From assembly GCA_937928555.1 (NCBI GenBank), contig CALFWR010000002.1, positions 124,001-188,000 of the forward strand: DNA of 64,000 nucleotides, read 5' to 3'. The stretch's first letter is position 1. Each line of letters starts with the position of its first letter. A program made the translations under genes and the position numbers. This stretch comes from an uncultured Pirellulaceae bacterium (lineage in GTDB: Bacteria; Planctomycetota; Planctomycetia; Pirellulales; Pirellulaceae). The notes under the pieces are model-generated. The model did no database searches. It was given only the letters and a program-made list of their open reading frames with translations, and was not told the DNA's origin. This document shows positions 14,772 through 23,304 of the stretch, piece after piece.

Positions 14772-17114
14772 ATGTCTTCATCAGAAGATCGACCCACTTT
14801 TCGTGCCGCTCCCAAAGTGGTCATCATCGATAGCTCGGCCGACGACGCTCAGGAAACCACAACCGAAGTTGAGCAAAAACCACAAGTCGAAACCCGGCCA
14901 AAAGTCGAGGCTCAGCCCCGGGTTGAGTCGGAACCTGTGGTCGAACCGACGGCTAAAGCAGAGGTCAAACCCGCCAAACCCGCCAAACCCGCCGCTGAGC
15001 CGGTGGCGGTAGCGGAACCGACACCCGTTGTCGAGCCAACCACTGTTGTTGAACCGGTTGCTGCCGTCGAGCCTGTCCCCGCCATTGAGCCCGTCCCGGC
15101 GGTCGAACCCGTAGCCGCTGTCAAACCGCAACCGAAAGCCGAACCGCAACCGAAAGCCGAACCGCAACCGGGCGACAAGCCGCATCACCAGATTGGCACT
15201 CAGAGCAACGTCGAACCGGCCCCCGCAGATGACGACCTGCCCAACAAAAAGAAACTGATTGCCGAAACGGACCAGGCGGCGCAGCAGCGCGAGCAGGAGA
15301 AAACTCGGTTTTCCGATTTGCCTTTGGGCGAAAACGTCCTCAAAGCCATCGAAGCAACCGGCTACCAACACCCGACACCGGTTCAGGAAAAGATCATTCC
15401 TTACATGCTCGAAGGCCGCGACGTGCTGGCCCAATCGCAAACCGGTTCCGGCAAGACCGCTGCTTTCGCCCTGCCGATCCTTTCCCAAATCGACACATCG
15501 CAAAAACGACCCACGCCAAGCGTCCTTGTCCTCGCCCCGACCCGCGAACTGGCGATTCAGGTCGCCAGAGCATTTGAAACTTATGGTTCAAAGACCCCCA
15601 GATTCGAGGTCGCCGCGATCTACGGTGGGCAGGACTACGAAATTCAGTTCCGCAGACTTCGCAAAGGCGTACAGGTCGTCGTCGGAACTCCCGGCCGTGT
15701 GATCGACCACGTCAAACGAGGCACACTGGATCTGTCCAAAGTCACCACCCTGGTGCTCGATGAAGCCGACGAGATGCTCAACATGGGCTTCCTCGAAGAC
15801 GTCCGCTTTGTGCTGGATCAGATTTCAGAAGAGCGTCAGATCACATTGTTCTCCGCGACTTTCAATAACGAGATCCAAAAGATCGCCAAGCGTTACCTGA
15901 AAAATCCGATCAAGGTCAAGATTCAGAAGAAGAACGTTACCGCCGATTCGATTCGCCAGCGTGCCATGCTGGTGTCCAATCGTGACAAGATGGACTTGCT
16001 GGTGCAGATGCTGGAAGTCGAAACGATCGACGGCGTGCTGATCTTTACCCGGACCCGTGAATCGACCGTCTTTGTTGCCGATGAACTTAACCGGGCCGGT
16101 CTGAGCGTGGCGGCGCTTAACGGTGACATGCCGCAGAAAGCTCGCGAGAAAACGATCGCCCGCCTCAAAGCCGGCAGGCTCAACATCGTTGTCGCAACCG
16201 ATGTTGCCGCCCGTGGGCTGGATGTGGCTCGCATCAGTCACGTGTTCAATTATGACTTTCCCGAAAACAGTGAATCCTACATTCACCGCATCGGCAGAAC
16301 CGGCAGGGCAGGGTCCAAGGGCGAAGCAATTCTTTTCCTGACTCATTCGCAACGCGGCAAACTGCGGATGGTCGAACGGGCGACCGGAAAGGCCATCGAA
16401 GTCGTGGACCGGCCTTCCGCAAAATCGCTCAACAGGATGCGTGTTGAAAAACTTTGTGCCTCGATCTCCAGCACGATCGCCAAAGAAGATTTGGCCCGCT
16501 TTCAAAAGCTGATCACCGACCACGCCAACGAATCGGGCGAATCGATGTTGTCGATTGCAGCGGCTTTGGCGCATCTTGGCCAGCGTGGCAACGAATTCTT
16601 TTCGGTGGATCGCCCCAAGCGGATTTCCGAACGTGAACGGAACCGTTCTGACCGATCCGATCGTTTCGAACGCGGCGGCAAGCGTGGCCGTGAGCGTCGC
16701 GGCAGTGAAGGTCCCGACCAGGGGATGGAACGCTTCCGGATCGAAGTCGGCCGTCGGCACTCGGTCAAGCCCGGCAACATTGTGGGCGCAATCACCAACG
16801 AGGCCGGGATCGAAGGCCAGCAAATCGGAGCGATCCAGATCTATGATTCGCACAGCACCGTGGACCTGCCCGAAGGGATGCCTGAGGATGTCAAGGAACT
16901 GCTTTCCTCGACCCGTGTTTCAGGACAACCGCTGATGATCCGCAAGGCCACCCAGGCCGATCAGGTCGAAGAGCGAGGCGGCTTCCGCGGACGCGGCGGC
17001 CCTAGGTCCGGAGGCGGCTATTCAGGTGATCGCCGTGGAAAAAGGGACTTTCGCAAGGGAAAACCCGGTAAGCGAAAGTTCTCCAAAGACAAGAGTTTTC
17101 GCAAGCGGAAATAG
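14772..17114 (+). CDS. deaD: DEAD-box RNA helicase with DbpA-type RNA-binding domain (DeaD/CsdA-like)
   Basis: This 780-residue ATP-dependent RNA helicase unwinds RNA structure, typically in ribosome assembly or mRNA decay at low temperature. A long unstructured N-terminal region (~1-175) is rich in Glu-Pro-Val and contains repeated PKAEPQ units. The helicase core follows: Q motif at ~178-205, AQSQTGSGKT at ~219-228, DEAD at ~330, SAT at ~360 and HRIGRTGRAG at ~505-514. A DbpA-type RNA-binding domain lies at ~652-727, then an Arg-Gly/Lys-rich tail. The frame extends to 14733, but ATG 14772 is the likelier start (MSSSEDRPTF). The Pro/Glu extension is unusual for DeaD and may vary in length because the coding DNA is repetitive (15122-15175). 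Confidence 0.93.
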   Translation: MSSSEDRPTFRAAPKVVIIDSSADDAQETTTEVEQKPQVETRPKVEAQPRVESEPVVEPTAKAEVKPAKPAKPAAEPVAVAEPTPVVEPTTVVEPVAAVEPVPAIEPVPAVEPVAAVKPQPKAEPQPKAEPQPGDKPHHQIGTQSNVEPAPADDDLPNKKKLIAETDQAAQQREQEKTRFSDLPLGENVLKAIEATGYQHPTPVQEKIIPYMLEGRDVLAQSQTGSGKTAAFALPILSQIDTSQKRPTPSVLVLAPTRELAIQVARAFETYGSKTPRFEVAAIYGGQDYEIQFRRLRKGVQVVVGTPGRVIDHVKRGTLDLSKVTTLVLDEADEMLNMGFLEDVRFVLDQISEERQITLFSATFNNEIQKIAKRYLKNPIKVKIQKKNVTADSIRQRAMLVSNRDKMDLLVQMLEVETIDGVLIFTRTRESTVFVADELNRAGLSVAALNGDMPQKAREKTIARLKAGRLNIVVATDVAARGLDVARISHVFNYDFPENSESYIHRIGRTGRAGSKGEAILFLTHSQRGKLRMVERATGKAIEVVDRPSAKSLNRMRVEKLCASISSTIAKEDLARFQKLITDHANESGESMLSIAAALAHLGQRGNEFFSVDRPKRISERERNRSDRSDRFERGGKRGRERRGSEGPDQGMERFRIEVGRRHSVKPGNIVGAITNEAGIEGQQIGAIQIYDSHSTVDLPEGMPEDVKELLSSTRVSGQPLMIRKATQADQVEERGGFRGRGGPRSGGGYSGDRRGKRDFRKGKPGKRKFSKDKSFRKRK

Positions 17115-17121
17115 GTTCGAT

Positions 17122-17248
17122 CCCGGATTATTCACCAAGCGTGGGAATGGCTGACCGTCAGCCAGTGATCTCCTGTGGCTGATCCGGTTTTGACGTTGGC
17201 GGAGCGTGAATCGACACCAATAGACGCCGTTGTCGTGAATAATTCCGG
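17122..17248 (+). repeat. Dispersed TIR element, family I, alternative core (copy D)
   Basis: Left end CCCGGATTATTCACC and right end GTCGTGAATAATTCCGG are family I, but the ~85-base core is unrelated to that of copies A, E, G, H and J and contains its own inverted words (GGCTGACCGTCAGCC). It starts eight bases after the helicase stop. Confidence 0.7.
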
Positions 17249-17419
17249 TTTGAGACCAGGAATCTGGCTGGCATGATATGACTTTTCTGGATTTGCTCCA
17301 GAATCGACCATGAAAACACCGAAGACTGATTTTGCGGTTGCAATTGGCTTGTTCACTCGCCAGAATATGCGACGCATCAAACGAACCCCCAGCGGGTTTG
17401 CTTGTCCAGCAAATAGACT

Positions 17420-17493
17420 GGCGCAGTAGCTCAATTGGTTAGAGTCCCGGACTGTCGATCCGGAGGTTGCGGGTTCGAGTCCCGTCTGCGTCG
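17420..17493 (+). tRNA. tRNA-Asp: tRNA-Asp (anticodon GTC)
   Basis: A complete cloverleaf can be drawn: acceptor stem GGCGCAG with CTGCGTC (one G-U pair), D arm with AGCTCAATTGGTTAGAG, anticodon stem CCGGA/TCCGG around the loop CTGTCGA giving anticodon GTC, and the T arm GCGGGTTCGAGTCCCGT. The discriminator base is G, as usual for tRNA-Asp, and CCA is not encoded. A hairpin terminator follows directly. Confidence 0.95.
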
Positions 17494-17501
17494 CTCAAAA
17501 G

Positions 17502-17537
17502 CCGCAGGGAACAGTACGTTCTCTGCGGTTTCTCTTT
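17502..17537 (+). terminator. Terminator of tRNA-Asp
   Basis: CCGCAGGGAAC (17502-17512) pairs with GTTCTCTGCGG (17518-17528), one internal mismatch, followed by TTTCTCTTTTTG. Confidence 0.75.
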
Positions 17538-17587
17538 TTGGCTCTTTTGGGAATAGACGCCCGACAGAGTGACCATTGGGTCGCTGA

Positions 17588-17950
17588 ATTAAGCCGGCAG
17601 CCAAACACCGCTGGCCGATTACTGAACCCGATTGGTATTGGGATGACCTTGACTATGGCAGCGGTGAACTTGTCGATCTGCACGATCAGTTCATTGAATT
17701 TGCCAGTTCTGGAAACAGCGCGCATTGGCAGCGGCTTCACAGTCAGTGGATGGATACCCTGATTCGCGTGGCGAAGCGATTGACGGCTCAACTCAAAAAA
17801 GAGAACCCGGCCACCAAAGGTTTTGGCTTTTTTCTGTTCGATGAAGAATCAGGTGAAATGGCTGATGCCCTTCGACGCTGTATGTCCGCCGCCAAATTCA
17901 AACCTGGATTATTCACGAGGCGTGGGCGTCAGAGTAAGTTCCGACAGTGA
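17588..17950 (+). pseudogene. Gene remnant whose 3' end is formed by a family I repeat
   Basis: An open frame from just after the TGA at 17585 to the stop at 17948 reads a protein-like sequence (TEPDWYWDDLDYGSGELVD ... FGFFLFDEESGEMADAL) with normal composition. It has no ATG, GTG or TTG codon before the ATG at 17750, so its N terminus is missing. Its last ~16 codons (PGLFTRRGRQSKFRQ) lie inside repeat copy E, which supplies the stop. I read this as the middle of a former gene, truncated at the 5' side and interrupted by the repeat. A short expressed protein from ATG 17750 (66 residues) is possible but less likely. The family is unknown. Confidence 0.45.
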
Positions 17951-18088
17951 TCCGCGACTCTGATGCGATGAAACGATCACTGTGGTTTTCATCTACCGGA
18001 TGATTCACATTTCTTGTTGAAGTTCAGCGTTTCCCTTGCTTCTGTTGCCAGATGTAGAATCAACGCCCGTCGTCGTGAATAATCCGGG
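17903..18088 (+). repeat. Dispersed TIR element, family I, copy E (full length)
   Basis: The element runs from CCTGGATTATTCACGA to TCGTGAATAATCCGGG with the standard core (GATGCGATGAAACGATCAC, GTAGAATCAACGCCCGTCG). It interrupts the gene remnant at 17588. The 200 bases after it up to 18306 show nothing convincing. Confidence 0.9.
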
Positions 18089-18306
18089 ATCCGGTTCCCG
18101 ATGTGCGGGAAACTGCTCGAAACACAATTAGGGAACTGGGACGCAGGTAAGTTACCGACTTGCGGATTTATTTTTGTGCTGCTCGGAAAAAAGAGAATTG
18201 CCTGATGGAACGTGGCACGACAATCCGCATGAGAAAGTAAGTCAGACTACTCGTTGTTGGTCCAGTCCACCACATATCTACCTTCTTCATGAAAGCACGA
18301 AATACC

Positions 18307-19149
18307 ATGAAAACCAAATACCTCCCGTTGATCATCGCTGCCATCGTTGTTCTCGGATCCGCTGCTTCTGCTCAAGACTCCAAAGGTCTGCTCGAAGTGC
18401 TGCAAAAAGCACAAGGGGATGCCTTGAACGGCAAGGCAAAGATCTCGGAAAAGAAACCTGAATCCGCGAAAGGAGGGATGGGAGTCCAAGTGAAAATCGA
18501 CGTCATGGGTGGCTCCGGTTTGGAATCTGTATTTTTTACGGGTGAAGTCGATGTGCATTCCAGCGGCGGCGCGATCGCTGCTGTGTCCAGTGGTGGCCTT
18601 CCGCAGATTCAGCTTTACCGAGGGGGTTCCAAGGATCTTGTCCGACAGACTTATTCGGATTCACCAGTAGACGCTGAAGACATGATGGACATCCTTGCCA
18701 AATCGATAGACCTCAAGTTGCTGGCTGATGAAGTCAAACGAGCAAAACGAGTCCGTAACAAACAGGTAAACGGCGAAAATCAATACCGAGTAACCCTCAG
18801 CGACAAATACTTCAAGAAAAAAATTGGTGGAAATGACCAAATGGGTGGCATGGCTGCACAGGCCGCGATGCTTTCAGAAGCCGTTTTGGAGGGTGTTTTA
18901 GTTGTAAATGCAAACGCTGATGGTAATCTGAAATCGCTGACCTTGGAGATTCAGTACAATGATCCTATGGCTGGACTTTTCGACAGCGCGATGATGGGTG
19001 CTGGTGGCGGTGGTGCATTTCAATTCCAACCCAGTGACATGAAAAAAAGTGACAAGCCCGGTCGCAAAGTTGTCGTCGAATTCACAGTCGGCGACGAAAG
19101 TAAAGCTGCCAAGGCGTTTGCCGAAGAAGCGAAAAAGTTGCTTAAGTGA
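18307..19149 (+). CDS. Secreted hypothetical protein
   Basis: This 280-residue protein starts with a signal peptide (KTKYLPLIIAAIVVLGSAAS, cleavage near SAQ). An alternative ATG six codons upstream (18289) would only lengthen the n-region. The mature part is Lys-rich with a Gly-rich segment (DSAMMGAGGGGAFQF) and probably beta-rich (VRNKQVNGENQYRVTLSDKY), reminiscent of periplasmic lipid- or polymer-binding proteins, but no family is recognised. It precedes the MoxR operon by 87 bases on the same strand and might be cotranscribed, though no overlap couples them. Confidence 0.8.
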   Translation: MKTKYLPLIIAAIVVLGSAASAQDSKGLLEVLQKAQGDALNGKAKISEKKPESAKGGMGVQVKIDVMGGSGLESVFFTGEVDVHSSGGAIAAVSSGGLPQIQLYRGGSKDLVRQTYSDSPVDAEDMMDILAKSIDLKLLADEVKRAKRVRNKQVNGENQYRVTLSDKYFKKKIGGNDQMGGMAAQAAMLSEAVLEGVLVVNANADGNLKSLTLEIQYNDPMAGLFDSAMMGAGGGGAFQFQPSDMKKSDKPGRKVVVEFTVGDESKAAKAFAEEAKKLLK

Positions 19150-19236
19150 AAAGACACTGTTGTTTTCCGCCACGGTACGTAAACACTCGCCCTACACTAA
19201 ACTTGGAACTCAGACCCACACCCGGAGTATCAACGA

Positions 19237-20259
19237 ATGTCGACCGAAGCTACCGCGACGCAAGATTTGAGCAATGACGATGTCGAGATTGTTCAGGAAT
19301 TGCAAAAATCCTACGCCCGACTGAAAACCGAACTGGCCAAAGTTATCGTCGGCCAGAACGAAGTCATTGAGCGAATTGCCATTTGTCTGTTCGCGCGGGG
19401 GCATGCATTGCTGGAGGGCGTTCCCGGGTTGGCGAAAACGCTGTTGATTAGCCGTTTGGCCGAGACGCTGAATCTGGACTTCAGCCGGATTCAGTTTACG
19501 CCGGATCTGATGCCGATGGATATCACCGGCACCGAAATTATTCAGCAAACCGATGACGGTCGCCGCGAGTTCCAGTTCGTCAAAGGGCCAGTGTTTGCCA
19601 ACGTCGTTCTGGCGGACGAGATCAATCGTGCTCCGGCAAAGACCCAAGCAGCAATGCTCGAAGCGATGCAGGAACAACGAGTCACCGTCGTCGGCAAGTC
19701 GCTCGATTTGCCCGCTCCGTTCTTTGTGCTGGCCACGCAAAACCCGGTCGAACAAGAGGGGACGTACCCACTACCCGAGGCTCAACTGGATCGGTTTATG
19801 TTTTTGATCGACGTTGGCTACCCGTCGCGTGACGAAGAAGTCGATATCGCCCTGCGAACCACGACCGAAGAACAACCGACTCTGTCATCGGTCATTACGG
19901 TCGAAGAAGTGATCAAGTTTCAAAGTCTCGTGCGACGCATGCCGGTGCCTCGGCATCTGGTCGAACTGGCTGTTGATTTGACGCGGAAGACTCGTTCAAA
20001 AGAACCCGGCAGTGGTGCGCCCGATTGGTTGCAACCGCTTGTTTCGTGGGGAGCCGGGCCGCGAGCGGCTCAGTATCTGATACTCGGTGCGAAATCGCGA
20101 GCCGCTTTGCATGGTAGCTATATGGTTCGCATGGAGGACATTGTGGAAGTCGCGGTTCCGGTTCTATCGCATCGGATTATGACAACGTTCAACGCGCAAA
20201 GCGAAGGCGTTTCCAGCCACGACATCATCCGCCGGTTGATCGAGGAAATTCAAGCTTAG
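19237..20259 (+). CDS. MoxR-family AAA+ ATPase
   Basis: The 340-residue cytoplasmic ATPase is a MoxR-type chaperone; family members help fold or insert metal cofactors in partner complexes and are typically encoded next to DUF58 and VWA proteins, as here. Walker A is GVPGLAKT at 61-68, Walker B LADEINR at ~125-131, and the MoxR signature QNPVEQEGTYPLPEAQLDRF is present. A GGAG at about nine bases before ATG 19237 supports the start. It is the first gene of a co-directional series of nine genes ending at 36423. The spacing to the DUF58 gene is 44 bases. Confidence 0.94.
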   Translation: MSTEATATQDLSNDDVEIVQELQKSYARLKTELAKVIVGQNEVIERIAICLFARGHALLEGVPGLAKTLLISRLAETLNLDFSRIQFTPDLMPMDITGTEIIQQTDDGRREFQFVKGPVFANVVLADEINRAPAKTQAAMLEAMQEQRVTVVGKSLDLPAPFFVLATQNPVEQEGTYPLPEAQLDRFMFLIDVGYPSRDEEVDIALRTTTEEQPTLSSVITVEEVIKFQSLVRRMPVPRHLVELAVDLTRKTRSKEPGSGAPDWLQPLVSWGAGPRAAQYLILGAKSRAALHGSYMVRMEDIVEVAVPVLSHRIMTTFNAQSEGVSSHDIIRRLIEEIQA

Positions 20260-20303
20260 ACGAATCCCGGTTCTTCCGACTCCACATTCTCCGAAACTCC
20301 AAC

Positions 20304-21194
20304 ATGTCAAAAATTCTCGATCCCGATATCATGAGCCGCCTAGCACCGCTGGCGTTGAACTCCCGCCAGCCGATGCTGGGCGATGTCAGCGGTCGGCATC
20401 GCAGCCCGGTGCGCGGGTCGAGCCTCGAATTTTCCGAGTATCGAAACTATGTCCCCGGCGATGATACGCGGCGGTTGGACTGGCGGGCGTGGGCTCGAAG
20501 CGATCGTTATTTCATCAAAGAATTCGAAGCCGACACGAACCTGCGAATGTCGATCGTTTTGGACGCCAGTGGATCGATGAACTACGGACTGCGCAACCCA
20601 CAAGGCTCGGTCGCTACACGGTTGGATTTTTCAAAACGCATCGCCGCCGCGCTGGCGTGGCTGGCCAGCGAGCAAGGTGAATCGGTTGGCCTATCGACGA
20701 TCCACAAAAACCAGCCGGTCGACGTTCCGCCTCGGCGCGGTGCCCGACACCTTGGTCATATCCTTGAACAACTGGAACAAGTCAACGCCGACGAGGACGC
20801 GGATCTGTCGACGGCACTGCATCATGTCGCCGATCGGCTGCCAAGGCGAAGTATGGTGGTTGTTTTGTCCGATCTGTTTATGGATCTACGGGAACTGAAA
20901 CCGGCGATTGAACATTTGCGGTGGCGGCGTCACGACGTGGCGGTCTTTCATCTACTTGAGCCGTCGGAATTGGAATTCGATTTCGACAGCCCGGTCAAAC
21001 TGCTGGACCTTGAAGGGGGTTCGCCGCTGTTGGCCGATCCGGCGATGATGTCCGAAAGTTACCGGCAAGTGGTGCTCGAATATCTGGACAGCATTACCGA
21101 ACTGGCCAACCGTTCCAATATTGATTACCACCGAATTCGGATGGATCGGACTTACGAAGAAGTTTTAGCGCAGTTTCTGTTGAGGCGATCCTGA
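20304..21194 (+). CDS. DUF58 domain protein with VWA/MIDAS motif
   Basis: The 296-residue cytoplasmic protein has the DUF58 signature VPGDDTRRLDWRAWARSD (~50-67) followed by a von Willebrand A-type domain with the metal-ion-dependent adhesion motif DASGS at 87-91. DUF58 proteins are the usual partners of MoxR ATPases and may pass the MoxR-driven conformational signal to membrane VWA proteins. The stop is one base before the next gene's ATG, indicating translational coupling. Confidence 0.93.
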   Translation: MSKILDPDIMSRLAPLALNSRQPMLGDVSGRHRSPVRGSSLEFSEYRNYVPGDDTRRLDWRAWARSDRYFIKEFEADTNLRMSIVLDASGSMNYGLRNPQGSVATRLDFSKRIAAALAWLASEQGESVGLSTIHKNQPVDVPPRRGARHLGHILEQLEQVNADEDADLSTALHHVADRLPRRSMVVVLSDLFMDLRELKPAIEHLRWRRHDVAVFHLLEPSELEFDFDSPVKLLDLEGGSPLLADPAMMSESYRQVVLEYLDSITELANRSNIDYHRIRMDRTYEEVLAQFLLRRS

Positions 21195-21195
21195 A

Positions 21196-23304
21196 ATGTC
21201 GTTTTTACAACCGTTGCTGTTGTTGGCAATGCCGTTGATCGGATTGCCGATTCTGATCCATCTGCTCAATCAGCGACGTCACAAAACCGCACCATGGGCG
21301 GCGCGCCAGTTCGTTTTGCAGGCGACCAATATGGGTCGCGGCATGGCCAACGTTCGGCACTGGGTCGTACTGGCACTGAGGTCGCTGGCCATCGCGGCAT
21401 TGATTTTCGCCATCGCCCGACCGCTGGCCAGTCGCATTCCGGGGTTGGGATTCCTTGGCTCGCAACGGACACAAATGATCGTGATGGATCGCTCGCCCAG
21501 CATGGCGATTCGAAATTCCTCCAGCGGTTTGACTTGGCGAGAATCCGCGCTCAACCAATTACAGGATCACCTGCAAAACGTCGGTGGCCAGCAAATACTG
21601 TTTCACTCGCTGACCGACGAACCGGTTGTCGTCGGGCGAACGAACTTGCTGGAAATGTTAGAAACCGTAACCACCGATACACAGTCAAACATTCCTGAAT
21701 TGATCGAACGGACGCTCAAGCATGTTTCGCAGCAGGCGGTGGGGCCGGCCGACATCTGGGTTTGCACCGACCATCAAGCCAGCGATTGGCGGTTGGACAG
21801 TGGTCGTTGGAGTCGTATTCGCGAGCAGTTGCAGCAGTCACCCGAAGTGAAATTGCACATTCTCACGCCCGAGGCTCTCGACGAATTCAACCTTGCGATC
21901 TCCACGTCCAACGTCAAACTGACTCGCAGCGGCGATCGACATTTTGTCAGTCTCGATTTTTCGGTGCAACAAACCAGCGGCCCGATTGAACAACGCACCG
22001 TGCCGGTTCAAATCGAATTGGCGGGGACTTCACACGACGTCGAAATCGAAATGGTCGCCGGTGACTACCGCTATCAACAGTTGAAAATCGAATTGCCGCC
22101 GCAGCAAGCCAGTGAGGCGTTTGTTGGTGGCGGCGTGGTCCGGTTGCCGCACGACAGCAACGAACGAGACAATCAGTACTTTTTTTCTTTTGCTCCGCAG
22201 CCAGCTCGCAGCACGGTGGTTGTTTCGGATGATCCGGAAATCTCCGAGCTGATGAATCTGGTTTGTTCGACGCCTTTTGATTCCCAGCAGAAATTTAGTT
22301 GCACCGTCTTGCCAGCCGATGGGTACGCGGAAATCGACTGGGAGAAAACGGCACTGCTGGTGTGGCATGCCCCACTGCCAAGCGGTGACGTCGCCGATCG
22401 ACTGCAGACGTTTATTGCCGCTGGTGGCAACGTTGTTTTCTTGCCCGTCGAAGCGGCAGGGGCGCAGCCCGAGCTGCTGGGCGTGCGGTGGGGAGAGTGG
22501 GAAGCCAAATCGGTTGCTATCGGTGCTGAAAACAAACCCAACGATCGGACGACCCCTATATTAAATGCCCGTTTGAACAACAGCGAAGGCAGAGGCCAAA
22601 ACAGCGCCGAAAGCACCGCGTTTCAGGTTGCCCAGTGGCGGACCGAAGACGATTTGCTGGCGACCGACGAATCGGGCCGCGTTTTGCCGCTGGGTTCCAT
22701 CGCCTGCGACCGTCGCTGCGACATTCGATCCGACTCGGCCGCGACGCTGGCGACTTTTGCCGACGGTCAGCCGCTGCTGGTTCGCGCGATCACGGAATCG
22801 GGCGGAGCGTATTTTCTGGCCACGACACCCGACGAAGCAACCTCGACTTTCACCGACGATGGGATCGTGTTGTACGTGATGATGCACCGAGCGATCGAAC
22901 AAGGTGCCGCGTCGCTGGCTGCCAACAAGCAACTAGAAACTGGCGACGTTTCGCTGGCCGACACCGAACGGTGGCAACCGCTGGGCCTCAACGTCAATCT
23001 GGTCGCCGAAGACCAACGTGCTTTTTTTGCGGGTGCGTACCAATCCGACAATCAAGTGATCGCGATCAATCGCCCGGTCAGCGAAGACACCACGAATTCG
23101 ATCGACGAAACCGCCGTCGCGGAAGTCCTCGGCAATGATGCTTTTAATTTGATTCAAACTTCCGCCGACTCGTTGTCCGGACTGACCAATGAACTCTGGA
23201 AGCTGTTCGTGATCGGGATGATCATGGCTTTGATCGCCGAAGGTTGGTTCTCATTGCCGGCCAAAAAGAAACCATCGGTACTGGAATCGAGGGCCATCGT
23301 ATGA
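21196..23304 (+). CDS. BatA/DUF4159-like membrane protein with VWA motif
   Basis: The 702-residue protein begins with the N-terminal double-transmembrane domain known from aerotolerance/Bat-type proteins (FLQPLLLLAMPLIGLPILIH at 3-22, HLLNQRR, second helix ~57-74). A VWA domain with MIDAS DRSPS at 98-102 follows in the periplasm. The middle holds a CARDB/Ig-like region and a Rossmann-like segment (LVWHAPLPSGD), and there is a final transmembrane helix near 675-692 (LWKLFVIGMIMALIAEGWF). It overlaps the next gene by four bases (ATGA at 23301). Function within the MoxR system is inferred from context. Confidence 0.88.
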   Translation: MSFLQPLLLLAMPLIGLPILIHLLNQRRHKTAPWAARQFVLQATNMGRGMANVRHWVVLALRSLAIAALIFAIARPLASRIPGLGFLGSQRTQMIVMDRSPSMAIRNSSSGLTWRESALNQLQDHLQNVGGQQILFHSLTDEPVVVGRTNLLEMLETVTTDTQSNIPELIERTLKHVSQQAVGPADIWVCTDHQASDWRLDSGRWSRIREQLQQSPEVKLHILTPEALDEFNLAISTSNVKLTRSGDRHFVSLDFSVQQTSGPIEQRTVPVQIELAGTSHDVEIEMVAGDYRYQQLKIELPPQQASEAFVGGGVVRLPHDSNERDNQYFFSFAPQPARSTVVVSDDPEISELMNLVCSTPFDSQQKFSCTVLPADGYAEIDWEKTALLVWHAPLPSGDVADRLQTFIAAGGNVVFLPVEAAGAQPELLGVRWGEWEAKSVAIGAENKPNDRTTPILNARLNNSEGRGQNSAESTAFQVAQWRTEDDLLATDESGRVLPLGSIACDRRCDIRSDSAATLATFADGQPLLVRAITESGGAYFLATTPDEATSTFTDDGIVLYVMMHRAIEQGAASLAANKQLETGDVSLADTERWQPLGLNVNLVAEDQRAFFAGAYQSDNQVIAINRPVSEDTTNSIDETAVAEVLGNDAFNLIQTSADSLSGLTNELWKLFVIGMIMALIAEGWFSLPAKKKPSVLESRAIV

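Noticed and set aside
17132-17434. 100-codon minus-strand frame over repeat copy D and tRNA leader
   Set aside because: Runs through the repeat element and has no protein features.
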